Shown: positions 1-10,097 of the stretch, piece after piece
Layout of the letters: each line of letters opens with the position of its first letter
How positions within the stretch are numbered: position 1 is the first letter of the stretch
NCBI GenBank assembly: GCA_965204545.1
Contig: CBDBFA010000004.1
Location: 16,946-80,945 of the forward strand
DNA length: 64,000 bases
Source of the DNA: JAABVD01 sp965204545
Lineage (GTDB): Bacteria; Verrucomicrobiota; Verrucomicrobiia; Opitutales; UBA2995
Direction of reading: 5' to 3'
The notes under the pieces: generated by a model
What the model saw: only the letters and a program-made list of their open reading frames with translations
The model's database searches: none
What the model was told of the DNA's origin: nothing
Position numbers and translations under genes: made by a program

Positions 1-1586
1 ACCGGGGCGAACCAAATGCGGCGCATGGACCAGGATACGGCGGGAATCACAACCTTGGCTCGCATGGTCAACAGCCGTTCCCGGGCACGCGCCTGGATAT
101 TGCTCAAGGGTGGAAGACTCCAGGGTTTTTTGTGTGACAGGTGGGCCGGCAAAATAAAGAAGGCCTCAATCAGCGATACCAGGAGGACGAAAATCGTCAC
201 ATAAGGAAAAACCTTGACGATTTGCAGCCGCACCGGCGTTACGAAAAGAAAAGGGAGGAAGGCGATAATAGTGGTTATAGTGCCAATGGTAATGGGCCCG
301 ACCATGGCCCTGGCCCCGGAAACGGCTGCTTCGAGCGCCCCCTTACCGGACTCTCGTTGCGCAGCAATGCTCTCCCCGACGACCACTGCGTCATCCACTA
401 CGATGCCGACCAAAAGAAAAAAGGCAAAGATGGTTCCTAAATTCAGAGTGAGATTGGCCGGACCGAATAGCATCAAGGATCCAATGAAGGAAAGGGGAAT
501 TCCCACCGTGACCCAGGTGGCTATGCGCAGGTCGAACAAGAAAACCAGACAAAGAAAAACCAGGACGGCACCGATAATTGCATTTCGAATTATCAGGGAA
601 ATCCTATCGATGGCTTCGCCGGCACGATCGTTCCACAATTCGATCCTGATCCCTGTCGGGACCGAGTAATTCCCCAGTAGATTCCTTATATCCTCTGCCA
701 TCGTTACGATGGATTGTTCATTGGCGGCATCGACGCGAACCAGAACGGCCGGATCTCCGTCTACCCGTGTATAAATGTCCTCGTCCGCGAAACCGTCACG
801 AATTACCGCCACGTCACCCAATGTCAGAACCGTCCCGTCGAGCCGGGTTATGAGCGGAATATCTGAGAATTCTTCCCCGTATTGCCTCTTGGACACGGTA
901 TGCAGGACCAATCCGCCTGCATCGGTGCGCAATTCCCCGGAGGTCAGGTTCAAGGAGGCCCTGCGCACGGCATCTGCAATACCGTTCATCGAGAGGCCAT
1001 TTCGACGCAATTCCTCTTCGCTCAATTCGATCGCTATCTCCCGATCTCTTGTCCCCAGCAACGTCACAAGGGAAACGGAAGGCAATTCCAGCAAACTGTC
1101 CCGAAGCTGCTCCGCCGCGCTCCGCAAATCATTTTCGGTGGCGGAGGGAGATGAAACCGCCAACGTCATGACCTCGATCCCCAGCCGATTGTATTCAACT
1201 TCCGGCTGCTCCGCCGTGACCGGCGGAAAATTTTCGATCCGGTTCACGGCATCCTGAACGTCATTCAGGACGGAGTCCGCATCGGCAAAAGTTGCCAATT
1301 CGACAATCACTTCTCCCAAGCCTCCGTGGGCGGTTGCAACGACCCGCTCCACTCCTGGGAGACCGATAACCTGGTTCTCAACCCGGTTGACGATGTCTTC
1401 CTCGACCTCACGGGTTGAGGACCCGGGAGATTTAACTTGCACGGAAATGGTTCGAAGATCGAGCTCGGGATAGCTTTGAATGGGAAGGTTGGATCCGGCA
1501 ATTATGCCTCCAACGATGAAGAACCCCATCAGCAGATTGGCGGCAATGGGATTTCCGGCGAAGTATGCGATCGGACCCTTTTTCAC
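1..1586 (-). CDS. RND-family efflux permease, N-terminal half (runs off the window start)
   Basis: Inner-membrane proton-driven transporter of the AcrB/MexB (HAE) type. The GTG start at 1586-1584 is preceded by AGGAG at a suitable distance, and the reading frame stays open to base 1, giving about 528 residues of an expected ~1030. The N-terminus reads MKKGPIAYFAGNPIAANLLM, the usual cytosolic stub plus first membrane helix, followed by a porter domain (SYPELDLRTISVQVKSPGSS and PGVERVVATAHGG). Around base 390 the translation contains GIVVDDAVVVGES, the transmembrane-4 motif whose paired aspartates relay protons in this family. It lies 114 nt downstream of the membrane-fusion gene and surely shares its transcript. 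It is divergent from the polyketide synthase, so a role in exporting that cluster's product is possible but unproven; drugs or lipids in general are equally possible substrates. Confidence 0.88.
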   Translation of the reverse strand, partial: MKKGPIAYFAGNPIAANLLMGFFIVGGIIAGSNLPIQSYPELDLRTISVQVKSPGSSTREVEEDIVNRVENQVIGLPGVERVVATAHGGLGEVIVELATFADADSVLNDVQDAVNRIENFPPVTAEQPEVEYNRLGIEVMTLAVSSPSATENDLRSAAEQLRDSLLELPSVSLVTLLGTRDREIAIELSEEELRRNGLSMNGIADAVRRASLNLTSGELRTDAGGLVLHTVSKRQYGEEFSDIPLITRLDGTVLTLGDVAVIRDGFADEDIYTRVDGDPAVLVRVDAANEQSIVTMAEDIRNLLGNYSVPTGIRIELWNDRAGEAIDRISLIIRNAIIGAVLVFLCLVFLFDLRIATWVTVGIPLSFIGSLMLFGPANLTLNLGTIFAFFLLVGIVVDDAVVVGESIAAQRESGKGALEAAVSGARAMVGPITIGTITTIIAFLPFLFVTPVRLQIVKVFPYVTIFVLLVSLIEAFFILPAHLSHKKPWSLPPLSNIQARARERLLTMRAKVVIPAVSWSMRRIWFAP

Positions 1587-1700
1587 GGCAACTCCTGGTG
1601 TTTCAAGCTATCGGATGATTTAAGCGCCACGGAAGTATTTGGATGAATGGCACCGCGGAAAGGACCCATTTTTTGCATACTTCGCGATGGGGCCGGCCAT

Positions 1701-2798
1701 CTACAACTGAGATTCGGCAAGGTCGACCTCCAATCCTTCTCTTGCTCCCGGCATAGAGCCGACTACAATTCCCTCGCCAGCGTCGAATGCCGCAACCACC
1801 AATCCTTCATTGGTTCGCCCAATTGCCAGCGGGGAAATCGAAGACAAGGCGCCGTCCTTTACGACCCAGACGGTGTCGTGCTCCTGCAAAACCGAATCCG
1901 GCAGGACGTAGACATTCTGGAACGGAGGCCCCTCGATTTCGATTTCCACAAAAGTCCCCGGTAGGGGCAGCGACTCCGCCGATTGATCTTCGGAGAAACG
2001 CAAGAACAAGGAGGCAAAACGCGTTTGTGGAGCGAGTACGGACGAAATACGCATGATTTCCGCCTCGTAAACGCCTGAACCCGTATACACCTGGGCAGTA
2101 CGCCCAATGGCCGGTGCAAGATACTCCAAGTCTTCCACGTCGATGGGCGCGTCGATTTCCAGAGCATCGCTCCGATAGATGATGCCCATATTCGCTTGCG
2201 AACCAACCTCGTCCTGCTGGCCTACCAACTCGCCGACACCAACGTCCGAGGATATCACCCGACTGTCGTAGGGGAAAGAGATTTCAGTTCGTTCGAGGTC
2301 GAGTTCGGCCAATCTCAACGCCGCTCGAGCTCTTTTCAGTGTCCCTTCCGCGGTGGGACCACTCATCAAGGCCGCTAACCTGGCCTCTGCTTCCTCCACC
2401 ATACCTGCGGCGGCTTCTACATTAAGTTCATATTCAGTGCGGTCGATCCGAACCAGGGGCTCGTCAGCCGCGAGAGTGCCGCCGTTCCTGAATTGCGGGG
2501 AGACCCATACCACGCGTCCTACCAATTCCGACCTTACCTTCACTCTTGCCTCCGTCTTGACGTTACCCGTCAATTTTACGGTGAGGCTCTGCGCCGTTGG
2601 AGTCGGATTGACAACGCTCACAACGGTGTTTCCGGACCCGGTTGCAGGTCTTGCAATGACGTCGGTTTCCATGCGTTCAGGAGCGCGGGCGAAATAGATC
2701 GCCAGCAACACCAATACCGCTACCAGGGCTAGTTGGGCATAGCCGAGCCCCTTGGGCCGACCCTTTCGATCTTTTTTTTCGGTCTTTTCGCTTGGCAT
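1701..2798 (-). CDS. RND efflux periplasmic adaptor (membrane-fusion protein, HlyD/AcrA type)
   Basis: 365 aa, normal length for an adaptor that bridges an RND permease and an outer-membrane channel. A basic cytosolic N-terminus (residues 1-18) is followed by one membrane anchor (about 22-40, LALVAVLVLLAIYFARA). Next come a lipoyl/barrel half-motif (VRSELVGRVVWVSPQFRNGG), a short alpha hairpin (about 125-175), a second lipoyl half (ISFPYDSRVISSDVGVGELV) and a beta-barrel/membrane-proximal domain ending near PDSVLQEHDTVWVVKDGAL. There is no lipobox cysteine, so it is anchored by the helix. It is the first gene of the pump operon, with the permease behind it. No outer-membrane factor or regulator is visible within the window. 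Confidence 0.87.
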   Translation of the reverse strand: MPSEKTEKKDRKGRPKGLGYAQLALVAVLVLLAIYFARAPERMETDVIARPATGSGNTVVSVVNPTPTAQSLTVKLTGNVKTEARVKVRSELVGRVVWVSPQFRNGGTLAADEPLVRIDRTEYELNVEAAAGMVEEAEARLAALMSGPTAEGTLKRARAALRLAELDLERTEISFPYDSRVISSDVGVGELVGQQDEVGSQANMGIIYRSDALEIDAPIDVEDLEYLAPAIGRTAQVYTGSGVYEAEIMRISSVLAPQTRFASLFLRFSEDQSAESLPLPGTFVEIEIEGPPFQNVYVLPDSVLQEHDTVWVVKDGALSSISPLAIGRTNEGLVVAAFDAGEGIVVGSMPGAREGLEVDLAESQL

Positions 2799-3039
2799 GT
2801 CAGTTTCCGATTACCGGATAATTGAATTTTCCTTTTTGTCATGGATATTCACCTCTCATCTGTTGTAAAGATCTAAAACCCGGAAAGAGAAAATTGAGCA
2901 CCCGGAAACTTGACATAGCGGCCGCTTGAACTGTGAATCGTGCAAGGCGGGATCAAGGTCCGCGACCTGTAAATTTCCTAATTCTTATCACTTGTTTAAA
3001 GTCCAAAACCAATAATTCCGTAGACAACTGGATCGAATT
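2799..3039. promoter_or_regulatory. Divergent control region between efflux pump and PKS cluster
   Basis: 241 bases separate the divergent starts of the pump adaptor and the polyketide synthase, so promoters for both must lie here or in the neighbouring genes. A TTGACA hexamer sits at 2910-2915 in plus orientation, but the hexamer 17 bases further on (GTGAAT) is a poor -10 match, so this is only a candidate. No Shine-Dalgarno sequence is evident in front of the PKS ATG. I see no clear operator palindrome. Confidence 0.3.
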
Positions 3040-6000
3040 ATGAGCCTCCATAAGTCCGATGAAGCTGTTGCCATCACCGGATACGCCTACCGCATGCCGG
3101 GGGGAATCAGCACCGACGACGACTTCTGGCGCTTGCTCAGCCAACGCGAGATCGTCCAAGAGCCCGTAACCGAACGCTACGGAAAAGGCTACCGGCCCAT
3201 CGGCGACTTCTCCGGCCCAGGACGCTTCGCCAGTCCCTACGAAGGGCTGATCCGCGAGGATGGAGAAAAGAGCTTTGATCGCAGTCTCTTCGGGATGTCT
3301 CACCACGAAATGCTGTCAACCAATCCGCACGTGCGAATGCTGTTAACCTGCACTTGGGAGACCTGCGAGCGGGTTGGCTGGGATTTGCAGTCGCTACGCA
3401 ACAGCCGAACGGGTGTGTTCATCGGCGCGCAAGTTCCAGCGACGTCCAACTGGCGTAGGCCGCTGGGGGCAACTGAGTTTTCCATCGCCAGTATCAGTGT
3501 GGCCATGTTGGCCAACCGTATCTCCTATCACTTCAACTTGATGGGGCCGTCGCTCGCTTGTTGCACGGCCTGTTCCGCCAGCCTGACCGCGTTGCACACG
3601 GCGATCAATGCACTGCGCTCCGGCGACTGCGACCAAGCCTTTGTCGGGTCGGCCAATTACCTTGGGTCGGCCCGGCTCAGCACAGGCTTTAATGCGTTGG
3701 GTGTGATCAGTCCGGACGGAAAGTGCCACTCCTTCGACGCGGAGGCCAATGGATACATGCGCTCGGAAGGAGCCTTTGTCTTTGCGCTCAAACCCCTGGC
3801 CGCGGCCGCACGGGACGGGGACCCCATCCACGCCGTAGTAGAGGCGACCGCGGTCAATTCGGCCGGAGCCGCCGACGGCAGCGCCGGCCTGGCACAGGGA
3901 CGGTACATCACCGCCCCCACTCGTCACGCACAAGTCGAATTGATGCGGACGGCCTATGCCCGTGCGGGCCGCACGCCGCAGGAGTTCGATTATATCGAAG
4001 CCCATGCCACCGGCACCGTGGTGGGGGACCGTATGGAGGGCAACGCCATCGCCGAAGCTTTCGGAGGCGGCCAGCGCGACGTGCCGCTGCGGGTTTCGGG
4101 CGTCAAGAGCAATGTGGGGCACATGGAAGCTGCCGCGTTCAGTTGCGCCTTGCTCAAGGTCGTGCTGATGATGCAGCGGCGCACCTTCGCACCAGTGTCG
4201 AAGAATTACCTGGTACCGAATCCGGAGATCGACTTCGAAAGTTGCCCGATGCAGGTGCAGACCGACTGCGAGCCGTTCCCCGATCACCCAGTGGTGGTCG
4301 GCATCAATTCGTTCGGTTTTGGCGGGTCCAACGGGCACTGCGTGGTGCGGGAATACCGCCCCGATCAACCCCGGATCTGGTCAGTGCCGCTGGCGCCTAA
4401 GGCGGGCTACATGATCCCCCTGTCGGCGCGCACATCCGGCGCGCTGGAAAAGAGCGCGCAACAACTTGGGCAAACCCTCCGTGAGAAGGAGTTCGATCTC
4501 TATGCCCTGGCGGGCAACCTGAGCCGTCGCCGCACCCATTTCGCCGCTCGCACCTCCTTTGCGGTGCGCACCCAAAAGGAACTGATCGAGGCCTTGGACG
4601 CTTTCGCAAAAGCCCCTTCACCTGTCCCCACCGCAGAAGCTGGCGAACGCCGTGTGGCCATGGTGTTCGCCGGACAAGGCACCCAATGGGCGGGTTGCGG
4701 CCGCGCTCTCTACGATGCCGATCCCGTTTTTCGCCGCGTCATCGATGCTATTGAAGAACACTGGCGCGAACACTCGGACATCTCCTTGCGCGAAGCTTGC
4801 TTCTCCGCCCCCCAAGAAGCTCTTAATGAAGTCCGGCTGGCCCAGCCCGTCATTTTCTTGATTCAGTGCGGGCTGGTGGAATTGTTCAAGACCTGGGGAG
4901 TCTATCCGGACTGCGTGGTCGGTCACAGTTCCGGCGAGGTGGCCGCCGCTTATGCCAGCGGAGCGCTTTCCCTAAAGGAGGCGACAGGCCTGGTTTACCA
5001 TCGCGCTACCTTGCAACAGCGCACGGCCGGTTCCGGTCGCATGCTGGCAATCGGGCTGGACCGGCCAGGCCTGGAGGAAATCCTCGAGGCGCTGTGTATT
5101 CCCTATCGTCCCGAGGAAGGACCGACCTCAGTGGAAATCGCCTGCGAGAACGCGCCGGCCAGCACCGTCATTTGCGGCAAGGAGACCGCTTTACAGCCCA
5201 TCGTAGAAGAATTGGAGCGACACAACCTGCAGAACCGACTGATTCCGGGCAATATCGCCTTCCATTCCAGCGCCATGGATCCCATCAAGGACGATTCACT
5301 GGAGGCCTTATCCTTCCTCAACCGTGGCGGGTTTGAGGCCGACGTGCCCATGGTTTCCTCGGTGACCGGTGAGCAAACGGAGCGGCTGGACAGCGCCTAC
5401 TGGTGGTCAAATATCCGCCAGCCCGTGCGATTCGCCGGGGCCATGGAAACCATCATGCGGGATTATCGGCCCGACGTCATTCTGGAAATAGCGCCGCACA
5501 GCGCACTGCAAACAACCATCTCCCAGTGTCTGGAAGGTAATGGTCAGGAAGCGGCCTGTATTCCGACGATCATGCGCGACACCGATGTCTGCCTCGGCTT
5601 CCAAGAATCCCTGGGAGCGCTATTCAGAGCTGGGGTGGAACTGGATTTCCCCGCGCAGTACCCGCGCCCTAATCCGATTGCCCATCTGCTGCCCGGCTAT
5701 CCGCGCGACGATCAGACGGAGGCCGATGAGATGAGCGACGACGAGATGTTCCTCAATCTGGGCGAGTACGCCCACGGCCCACTAATCGGCCATCAGGTTC
5801 CGTGCGAACACCTGCTGTTTGAAGCGCGGCTGTCAGAGCGGGACTTTCCCTGGCTGGCTGAGCACCGCGTCCATCATGCCTCAATCATGCCGGCGGCTGG
5901 GTACATCGAACTGCTCCTGCAGACGTTCGAGGGCGTTCCACTGCATGTCGAAACGCTCGAATTCCTCCAGCCGTGTCCAATCCCCAGGACGCCGGTGCGG

Positions 6001-9000
6001 CTGCATACCGAGTTGTTTCCGGTCGCCAACGCGCCGGACGAATTCACTTTCACCATCTCATCCCGCTCCTACGAGACAGAGGCGCAGAGTGAATTGCACT
6101 CCCGCGGCAAGGTGCGCCTGGTGAGCGGCGACGAACCGGTGAACGTTCCGTTATGCTTGGCAGAAATCGACACCACGCCCTTCGAGCCATACTACTTCGT
6201 GGGCGAAAGCGATTTCTACGAGCGCGTGGATGCCAGCCTCGGCGAAACCTTCCAGTACGGTCCTTATTTCCAGAACATTCAGCGCGTTCTAGCCGACAAC
6301 AGCACGGGCGACTATCTGTTCGACGTCGAGATGGATGAGCAGCTTTGGACGACTGGTCGCGAGGAAGGATACGTCGCCAACCCTGCGTTGCTCGATGGCG
6401 GGTTGCAGATCTTCCTCTATCATCTGCTGCGCGCGACGGACATCTTCGCCCTCCCGCAGCGCGCTACGGGTGTGACGTTTCTGCGTCCGCCGACCGGACC
6501 GCGCCTTACCTGCCACGTGAAGAAAGATCCGGATTGGGCGAACGTGAACGAACTGGGGCAGTTCACGGAACGGCGCGGCGAACGCTCCGGAGGCAGCATC
6601 CGTTTCTACGACGGTGACACGGGCGACCTGATTTTATGTATTGACGCATACATCTCCTTCAATTCCAACCCGCGCTGGAACGACCTGCCGCACAGCAAGC
6701 ACATCGTCTCTTGGCAGCCCAAGTTCGTCGCCGAGGCCCAGTCTTTCCTGCACCGCCTGCCGGACGGCGAAATCGAGCCCGCGACGTTGATCGCCGCCCT
6801 CGAGCAGCCTGGCGACGGCGACCACAACGCCTGCCACGTCGTCGAGTTCGCGGGCGGACGCCCCCCTGAGCAAACCATTCTCAATCAATGCCTCGACTAC
6901 CTCGGGAGCCCCGATGGGCAGACTGAGTTCTGGCTGGTCGGCGATACGCAGGAGCAGACCCGCGCCCACTACGACGCCTTCCACAGCCGCGATGCCGCCC
7001 TGCGTTTTGCCTGCCTCGATCTCGCCACAGAGCAAACACCGGAACTGGCTACCGGTCTGCTGCGGCCGCACGCCGCCGAAATTCTCTTGCTCCATGAAGA
7101 CGCTGCGGAGTTGGGAGCGGAGCAATGGCGCTTGCTGCGCAGTGTAGCGGTCCCCGGCGGCCTGGCGCTGGTCGCACACGCCGGAGGCGAAGCAATCGAG
7201 CCGGACGCCGGCTGGACCACCGTGCGCACCGGCCAGCGCGCCACCCTGCTGCAGGCGCCACACACCGCCGCGGACACCCCTGAACCGCAACAACTACCCG
7301 GTCCCCGCTGGGTGATCGGCGAGCCGGACAGCCTGTCGGATCAGTGGCTGGCGCTCCTCGATTCGCCCGAGGTGTCCGCCATTCCCTATGCGGACTTGGC
7401 AGACGACCGCATCGGTACACTTGACGATTGGCCTGCGGCGGTAGACCTGAAAGCCATCGACATCTTCTGCGGCTCTGACCCACACGATCCGACCGGGGAA
7501 AAGTTGGCAGCAGGCCTGGTTGCTTTTGTCAAGGCGCTGATACCCTTCCGTGTGGCGCAGGCGCGCTGCCCCTGCCGCTTGACCGTGGTGACGCGCCGTG
7601 CCGTGTTAGAGGTGGAGGATCCGCGCGCGAGTACCGTGTGGGGAGCGGTCCGCAGCATAAGCCAGGAGATCGCCGCGGACGTAGGTACGGAGGCGCAAAT
7701 TGATTTCCGGCTGGTCGATCTGGATGCCCCCGAGGACCTACAGACACTGGCCCGGCTCGGTACCTGCGACCTGCGCGAACGCGAGTTTGCAGTGCGTCAC
7801 AACCAAGTATGGATGCCGCGACTGATCAGTATCCGGGAGCGGTCGCCGCTCGTGCCGGCAGACGAGAAACCCCCGTACCGGTTAACCTTGGACAATCCAG
7901 GGCAGATCGGCGGCCTACAGATGAAGACCTACCAACCCGCATCCCTGGGACCACACGACGTAGAGATCGACGTGGCGGCTGCGGCGCTCAATTTCCGCGA
8001 CGTCATGGTTACGCTGGGGTTGCTACCGGCCCTGTCCTATGAACGCTCGGCACTGGGGCGCACAGTGGGGATGGAGGCCAGCGGAATCGTCCGTCGCGTC
8101 GGCCATGCCGTGCGCGCGTGTCGCGTCGGCGACACCGTGGCCTTTACCCAAGGTGGGTGCATCACCAATCGGGCCGTGGTCAACGAGCACCTCGTGTTCG
8201 CCAAACCCGCATCCCTGAGGATGGAGGAGGCTGCTTCGGTACTGTCGGTTTACGTCACCGCTTACTATTCGCTGATTCATCTTGCCCGCTTGCGCAAGGG
8301 CCAGCGCGTCCTCATCCACTCGGCCATGGGCGGAGTCGGCCAAGCGGCCATCGCCCTGGCCAAGCACGCTGGAGCGGAGATCTACGCCACGGCCGGCAGC
8401 GATAGGAAGCGCGAGCAACTGAGCGCCTTGGGCGTGCGCGCGGCGTTCGATTCACACAGCTTCGACTGGTACGGCGAACTGATGGCAGCGACCGGAGGTG
8501 AAGGAGTAGATGTGATACTGAACTCCCTGGCCGGCCGCCACATCACTCTGTGTCTGGAGGCGTTGCGGCCGGGTGGCTGGCACTGCGAGATCGGCAAGGT
8601 CGATATCTACTCGGACAACGCAATCAGCCTGAGCGTCTTCCGCAAGAATCTGCGCTTTGCAGCAATCGACATCGACCGCATGATGAGCGACGACCCGGTG
8701 CTGGCGCATGAGCTTTCGCAGAAGTGCATGAACCTGCTGGATAAAGGCGCCGTGCCTCCGTTGCCGATCACCTCCTTCCCCTACCGCGACTATGCCCAAG
8801 CGCTGCGCTTGATGACCACCGGCCAGCACACCGGTAAACTGGTTCTACAGGCGCCGGATAAACAGGGCGATCATTCACTCCCGATTGTCGATCTGCGACC
8901 ATTCCTCGACCCGGACGCGACCTACTTGGTCACCGGCGGGATGGGCGGATTCGGCAAGCTGTTGCTGCCCTATCTGGCTTCCGCTGGCGCACGTCATCTC

Positions 9001-10071
9001 ACCTTGTTGGACCGCGATCCGCAACGCCGCCGCAGTGTGGACTGGGTCCGGAAAACCAGCGCCCTGTGGTACCTCAAGGAAGAGGAAGAGATCGACATCG
9101 ACATCGTCCCAGGCGATGTCTCCCAAGAGGCGGACGTTCGACGCTGTATCGCCGAGTTGCAGCGGCCGCTGAAGGGCGTATTCCACCTCGCGGGCACATT
9201 GGACGATTGCCTGCTGGCCGACCTGACGAACGAATCGCTGGCCAAGGTATTCGCCCCCAAAGCGCGCGGCGCCCTGAATCTTCATCTGGCGACGGCCGAC
9301 TGTCCCCTCGACCACTTCGTGCTGTTTTCCTCCATCGCCTCGACGCTGGGCAACCCTGGACAGATCAATTACAGCGCCGCCAACGGGTTTGTGGATGGCC
9401 TCGCGGCCTTCCGCCGCCGCCAAGGGCTGCCCGCACTGTGCTACAATCTCGCCGCGGTCGCCGAGGCTGGCATGGCCTCGCGCAATCTGCACGTGCTGCG
9501 CTTAACGCGGTCTTCCGGCATCCCGCCGATCAGCGCTGATTTCGCCATTACCAACCTCGATTACGCCATGCGCAGCATGGACGACCGTGATCACCTGATA
9601 ACCGCCCTGTTCGCCCGCCCACCATGGACGGTTGACTCGCCCGATTACATGCGCACCGGACGCATGCTCAGCAACCCGGACGCATTCGCGGTCGATACCG
9701 GCGGCCAACTCACGCTGGAAACCGTGGTGGATCAGATCGCCAGCAAGGTCGCCGAACTGTGCGGCCACGACGAAGGTGGCGTGGAGGAACCCTTGTCCAG
9801 CTTCGGACTCACGTCGATCTCGGTCGCCGAACTCGGAGGATTCATCCGCATGCAATTCAACTATCAGGTTAGCGCCCTCGAATTGATGACTACGGCCTCC
9901 TCGCTGTCGTTGGCCCAGGACATCATCCACGGCAAGAAGGATGTTGGGGAGGACCAAGCCGAGACGGATGCGACGGAATTAGAGGCTGACTCCCTGGCCG
10001 AGCGGCAGCGCACCCGCCGCGCACCATCGGTTTTTGCCAACGCGATTGATGAACACTTTCAGAAACGATAA
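3040..10071 (+). CDS. Highly reducing type I polyketide synthase, single module KS-AT-DH-(MT-like)-ER-KR-ACP
   Basis: 2343 aa megasynthase that builds an acyl chain by Claisen condensation with full beta-carbon reduction. Domains: ketosynthase 8-450 with catalytic Cys178 (TACSAS), His322 (EAHATGT) and His361 (KSNVGH). Acyltransferase about 538-845 with Ser630 (GHSSGE) and an AFH signature at 740-742 that in this family points to malonyl-CoA. Dehydratase about 895-1200 with His942 and Asp1119 (NPALLDGG). About 1215-1420 is a degenerate methyltransferase-like segment without a recognisable SAM loop. KR structural subdomain about 1430-1600; enoylreductase about 1615-1940 (HSAMGGVGQ); ketoreductase with TGGMGGFG near 1964, an LDD motif typical of B-type KRs, Ser2098 and Tyr2111. 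ACP with Ser2259 (FGLTSIS). There is no thioesterase, loading module or docking partner, so iterative use is likely, as in fungal highly reducing PKSs. By eye it is more GC-rich than most neighbours, which may indicate transfer. Chain release is probably by the reductase encoded at 11995. Confidence 0.93.
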   Translation: MSLHKSDEAVAITGYAYRMPGGISTDDDFWRLLSQREIVQEPVTERYGKGYRPIGDFSGPGRFASPYEGLIREDGEKSFDRSLFGMSHHEMLSTNPHVRMLLTCTWETCERVGWDLQSLRNSRTGVFIGAQVPATSNWRRPLGATEFSIASISVAMLANRISYHFNLMGPSLACCTACSASLTALHTAINALRSGDCDQAFVGSANYLGSARLSTGFNALGVISPDGKCHSFDAEANGYMRSEGAFVFALKPLAAAARDGDPIHAVVEATAVNSAGAADGSAGLAQGRYITAPTRHAQVELMRTAYARAGRTPQEFDYIEAHATGTVVGDRMEGNAIAEAFGGGQRDVPLRVSGVKSNVGHMEAAAFSCALLKVVLMMQRRTFAPVSKNYLVPNPEIDFESCPMQVQTDCEPFPDHPVVVGINSFGFGGSNGHCVVREYRPDQPRIWSVPLAPKAGYMIPLSARTSGALEKSAQQLGQTLREKEFDLYALAGNLSRRRTHFAARTSFAVRTQKELIEALDAFAKAPSPVPTAEAGERRVAMVFAGQGTQWAGCGRALYDADPVFRRVIDAIEEHWREHSDISLREACFSAPQEALNEVRLAQPVIFLIQCGLVELFKTWGVYPDCVVGHSSGEVAAAYASGALSLKEATGLVYHRATLQQRTAGSGRMLAIGLDRPGLEEILEALCIPYRPEEGPTSVEIACENAPASTVICGKETALQPIVEELERHNLQNRLIPGNIAFHSSAMDPIKDDSLEALSFLNRGGFEADVPMVSSVTGEQTERLDSAYWWSNIRQPVRFAGAMETIMRDYRPDVILEIAPHSALQTTISQCLEGNGQEAACIPTIMRDTDVCLGFQESLGALFRAGVELDFPAQYPRPNPIAHLLPGYPRDDQTEADEMSDDEMFLNLGEYAHGPLIGHQVPCEHLLFEARLSERDFPWLAEHRVHHASIMPAAGYIELLLQTFEGVPLHVETLEFLQPCPIPRTPVRLHTELFPVANAPDEFTFTISSRSYETEAQSELHSRGKVRLVSGDEPVNVPLCLAEIDTTPFEPYYFVGESDFYERVDASLGETFQYGPYFQNIQRVLADNSTGDYLFDVEMDEQLWTTGREEGYVANPALLDGGLQIFLYHLLRATDIFALPQRATGVTFLRPPTGPRLTCHVKKDPDWANVNELGQFTERRGERSGGSIRFYDGDTGDLILCIDAYISFNSNPRWNDLPHSKHIVSWQPKFVAEAQSFLHRLPDGEIEPATLIAALEQPGDGDHNACHVVEFAGGRPPEQTILNQCLDYLGSPDGQTEFWLVGDTQEQTRAHYDAFHSRDAALRFACLDLATEQTPELATGLLRPHAAEILLLHEDAAELGAEQWRLLRSVAVPGGLALVAHAGGEAIEPDAGWTTVRTGQRATLLQAPHTAADTPEPQQLPGPRWVIGEPDSLSDQWLALLDSPEVSAIPYADLADDRIGTLDDWPAAVDLKAIDIFCGSDPHDPTGEKLAAGLVAFVKALIPFRVAQARCPCRLTVVTRRAVLEVEDPRASTVWGAVRSISQEIAADVGTEAQIDFRLVDLDAPEDLQTLARLGTCDLREREFAVRHNQVWMPRLISIRERSPLVPADEKPPYRLTLDNPGQIGGLQMKTYQPASLGPHDVEIDVAAAALNFRDVMVTLGLLPALSYERSALGRTVGMEASGIVRRVGHAVRACRVGDTVAFTQGGCITNRAVVNEHLVFAKPASLRMEEAASVLSVYVTAYYSLIHLARLRKGQRVLIHSAMGGVGQAAIALAKHAGAEIYATAGSDRKREQLSALGVRAAFDSHSFDWYGELMAATGGEGVDVILNSLAGRHITLCLEALRPGGWHCEIGKVDIYSDNAISLSVFRKNLRFAAIDIDRMMSDDPVLAHELSQKCMNLLDKGAVPPLPITSFPYRDYAQALRLMTTGQHTGKLVLQAPDKQGDHSLPIVDLRPFLDPDATYLVTGGMGGFGKLLLPYLASAGARHLTLLDRDPQRRRSVDWVRKTSALWYLKEEEEIDIDIVPGDVSQEADVRRCIAELQRPLKGVFHLAGTLDDCLLADLTNESLAKVFAPKARGALNLHLATADCPLDHFVLFSSIASTLGNPGQINYSAANGFVDGLAAFRRRQGLPALCYNLAAVAEAGMASRNLHVLRLTRSSGIPPISADFAITNLDYAMRSMDDRDHLITALFARPPWTVDSPDYMRTGRMLSNPDAFAVDTGGQLTLETVVDQIASKVAELCGHDEGGVEEPLSSFGLTSISVAELGGFIRMQFNYQVSALELMTTASSLSLAQDIIHGKKDVGEDQAETDATELEADSLAERQRTRRAPSVFANAIDEHFQKR

Positions 10072-10097
10072 TAGAATGTTCAGAGGAGGACGTTGCC

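Noticed and set aside
3394..4368. Long antisense open frame (about 324 codons) inside the PKS ketosynthase region
   Set aside because: High GC and codon bias of the PKS create long antisense frames; the translation is Arg/His/Gly-rich without domain features.
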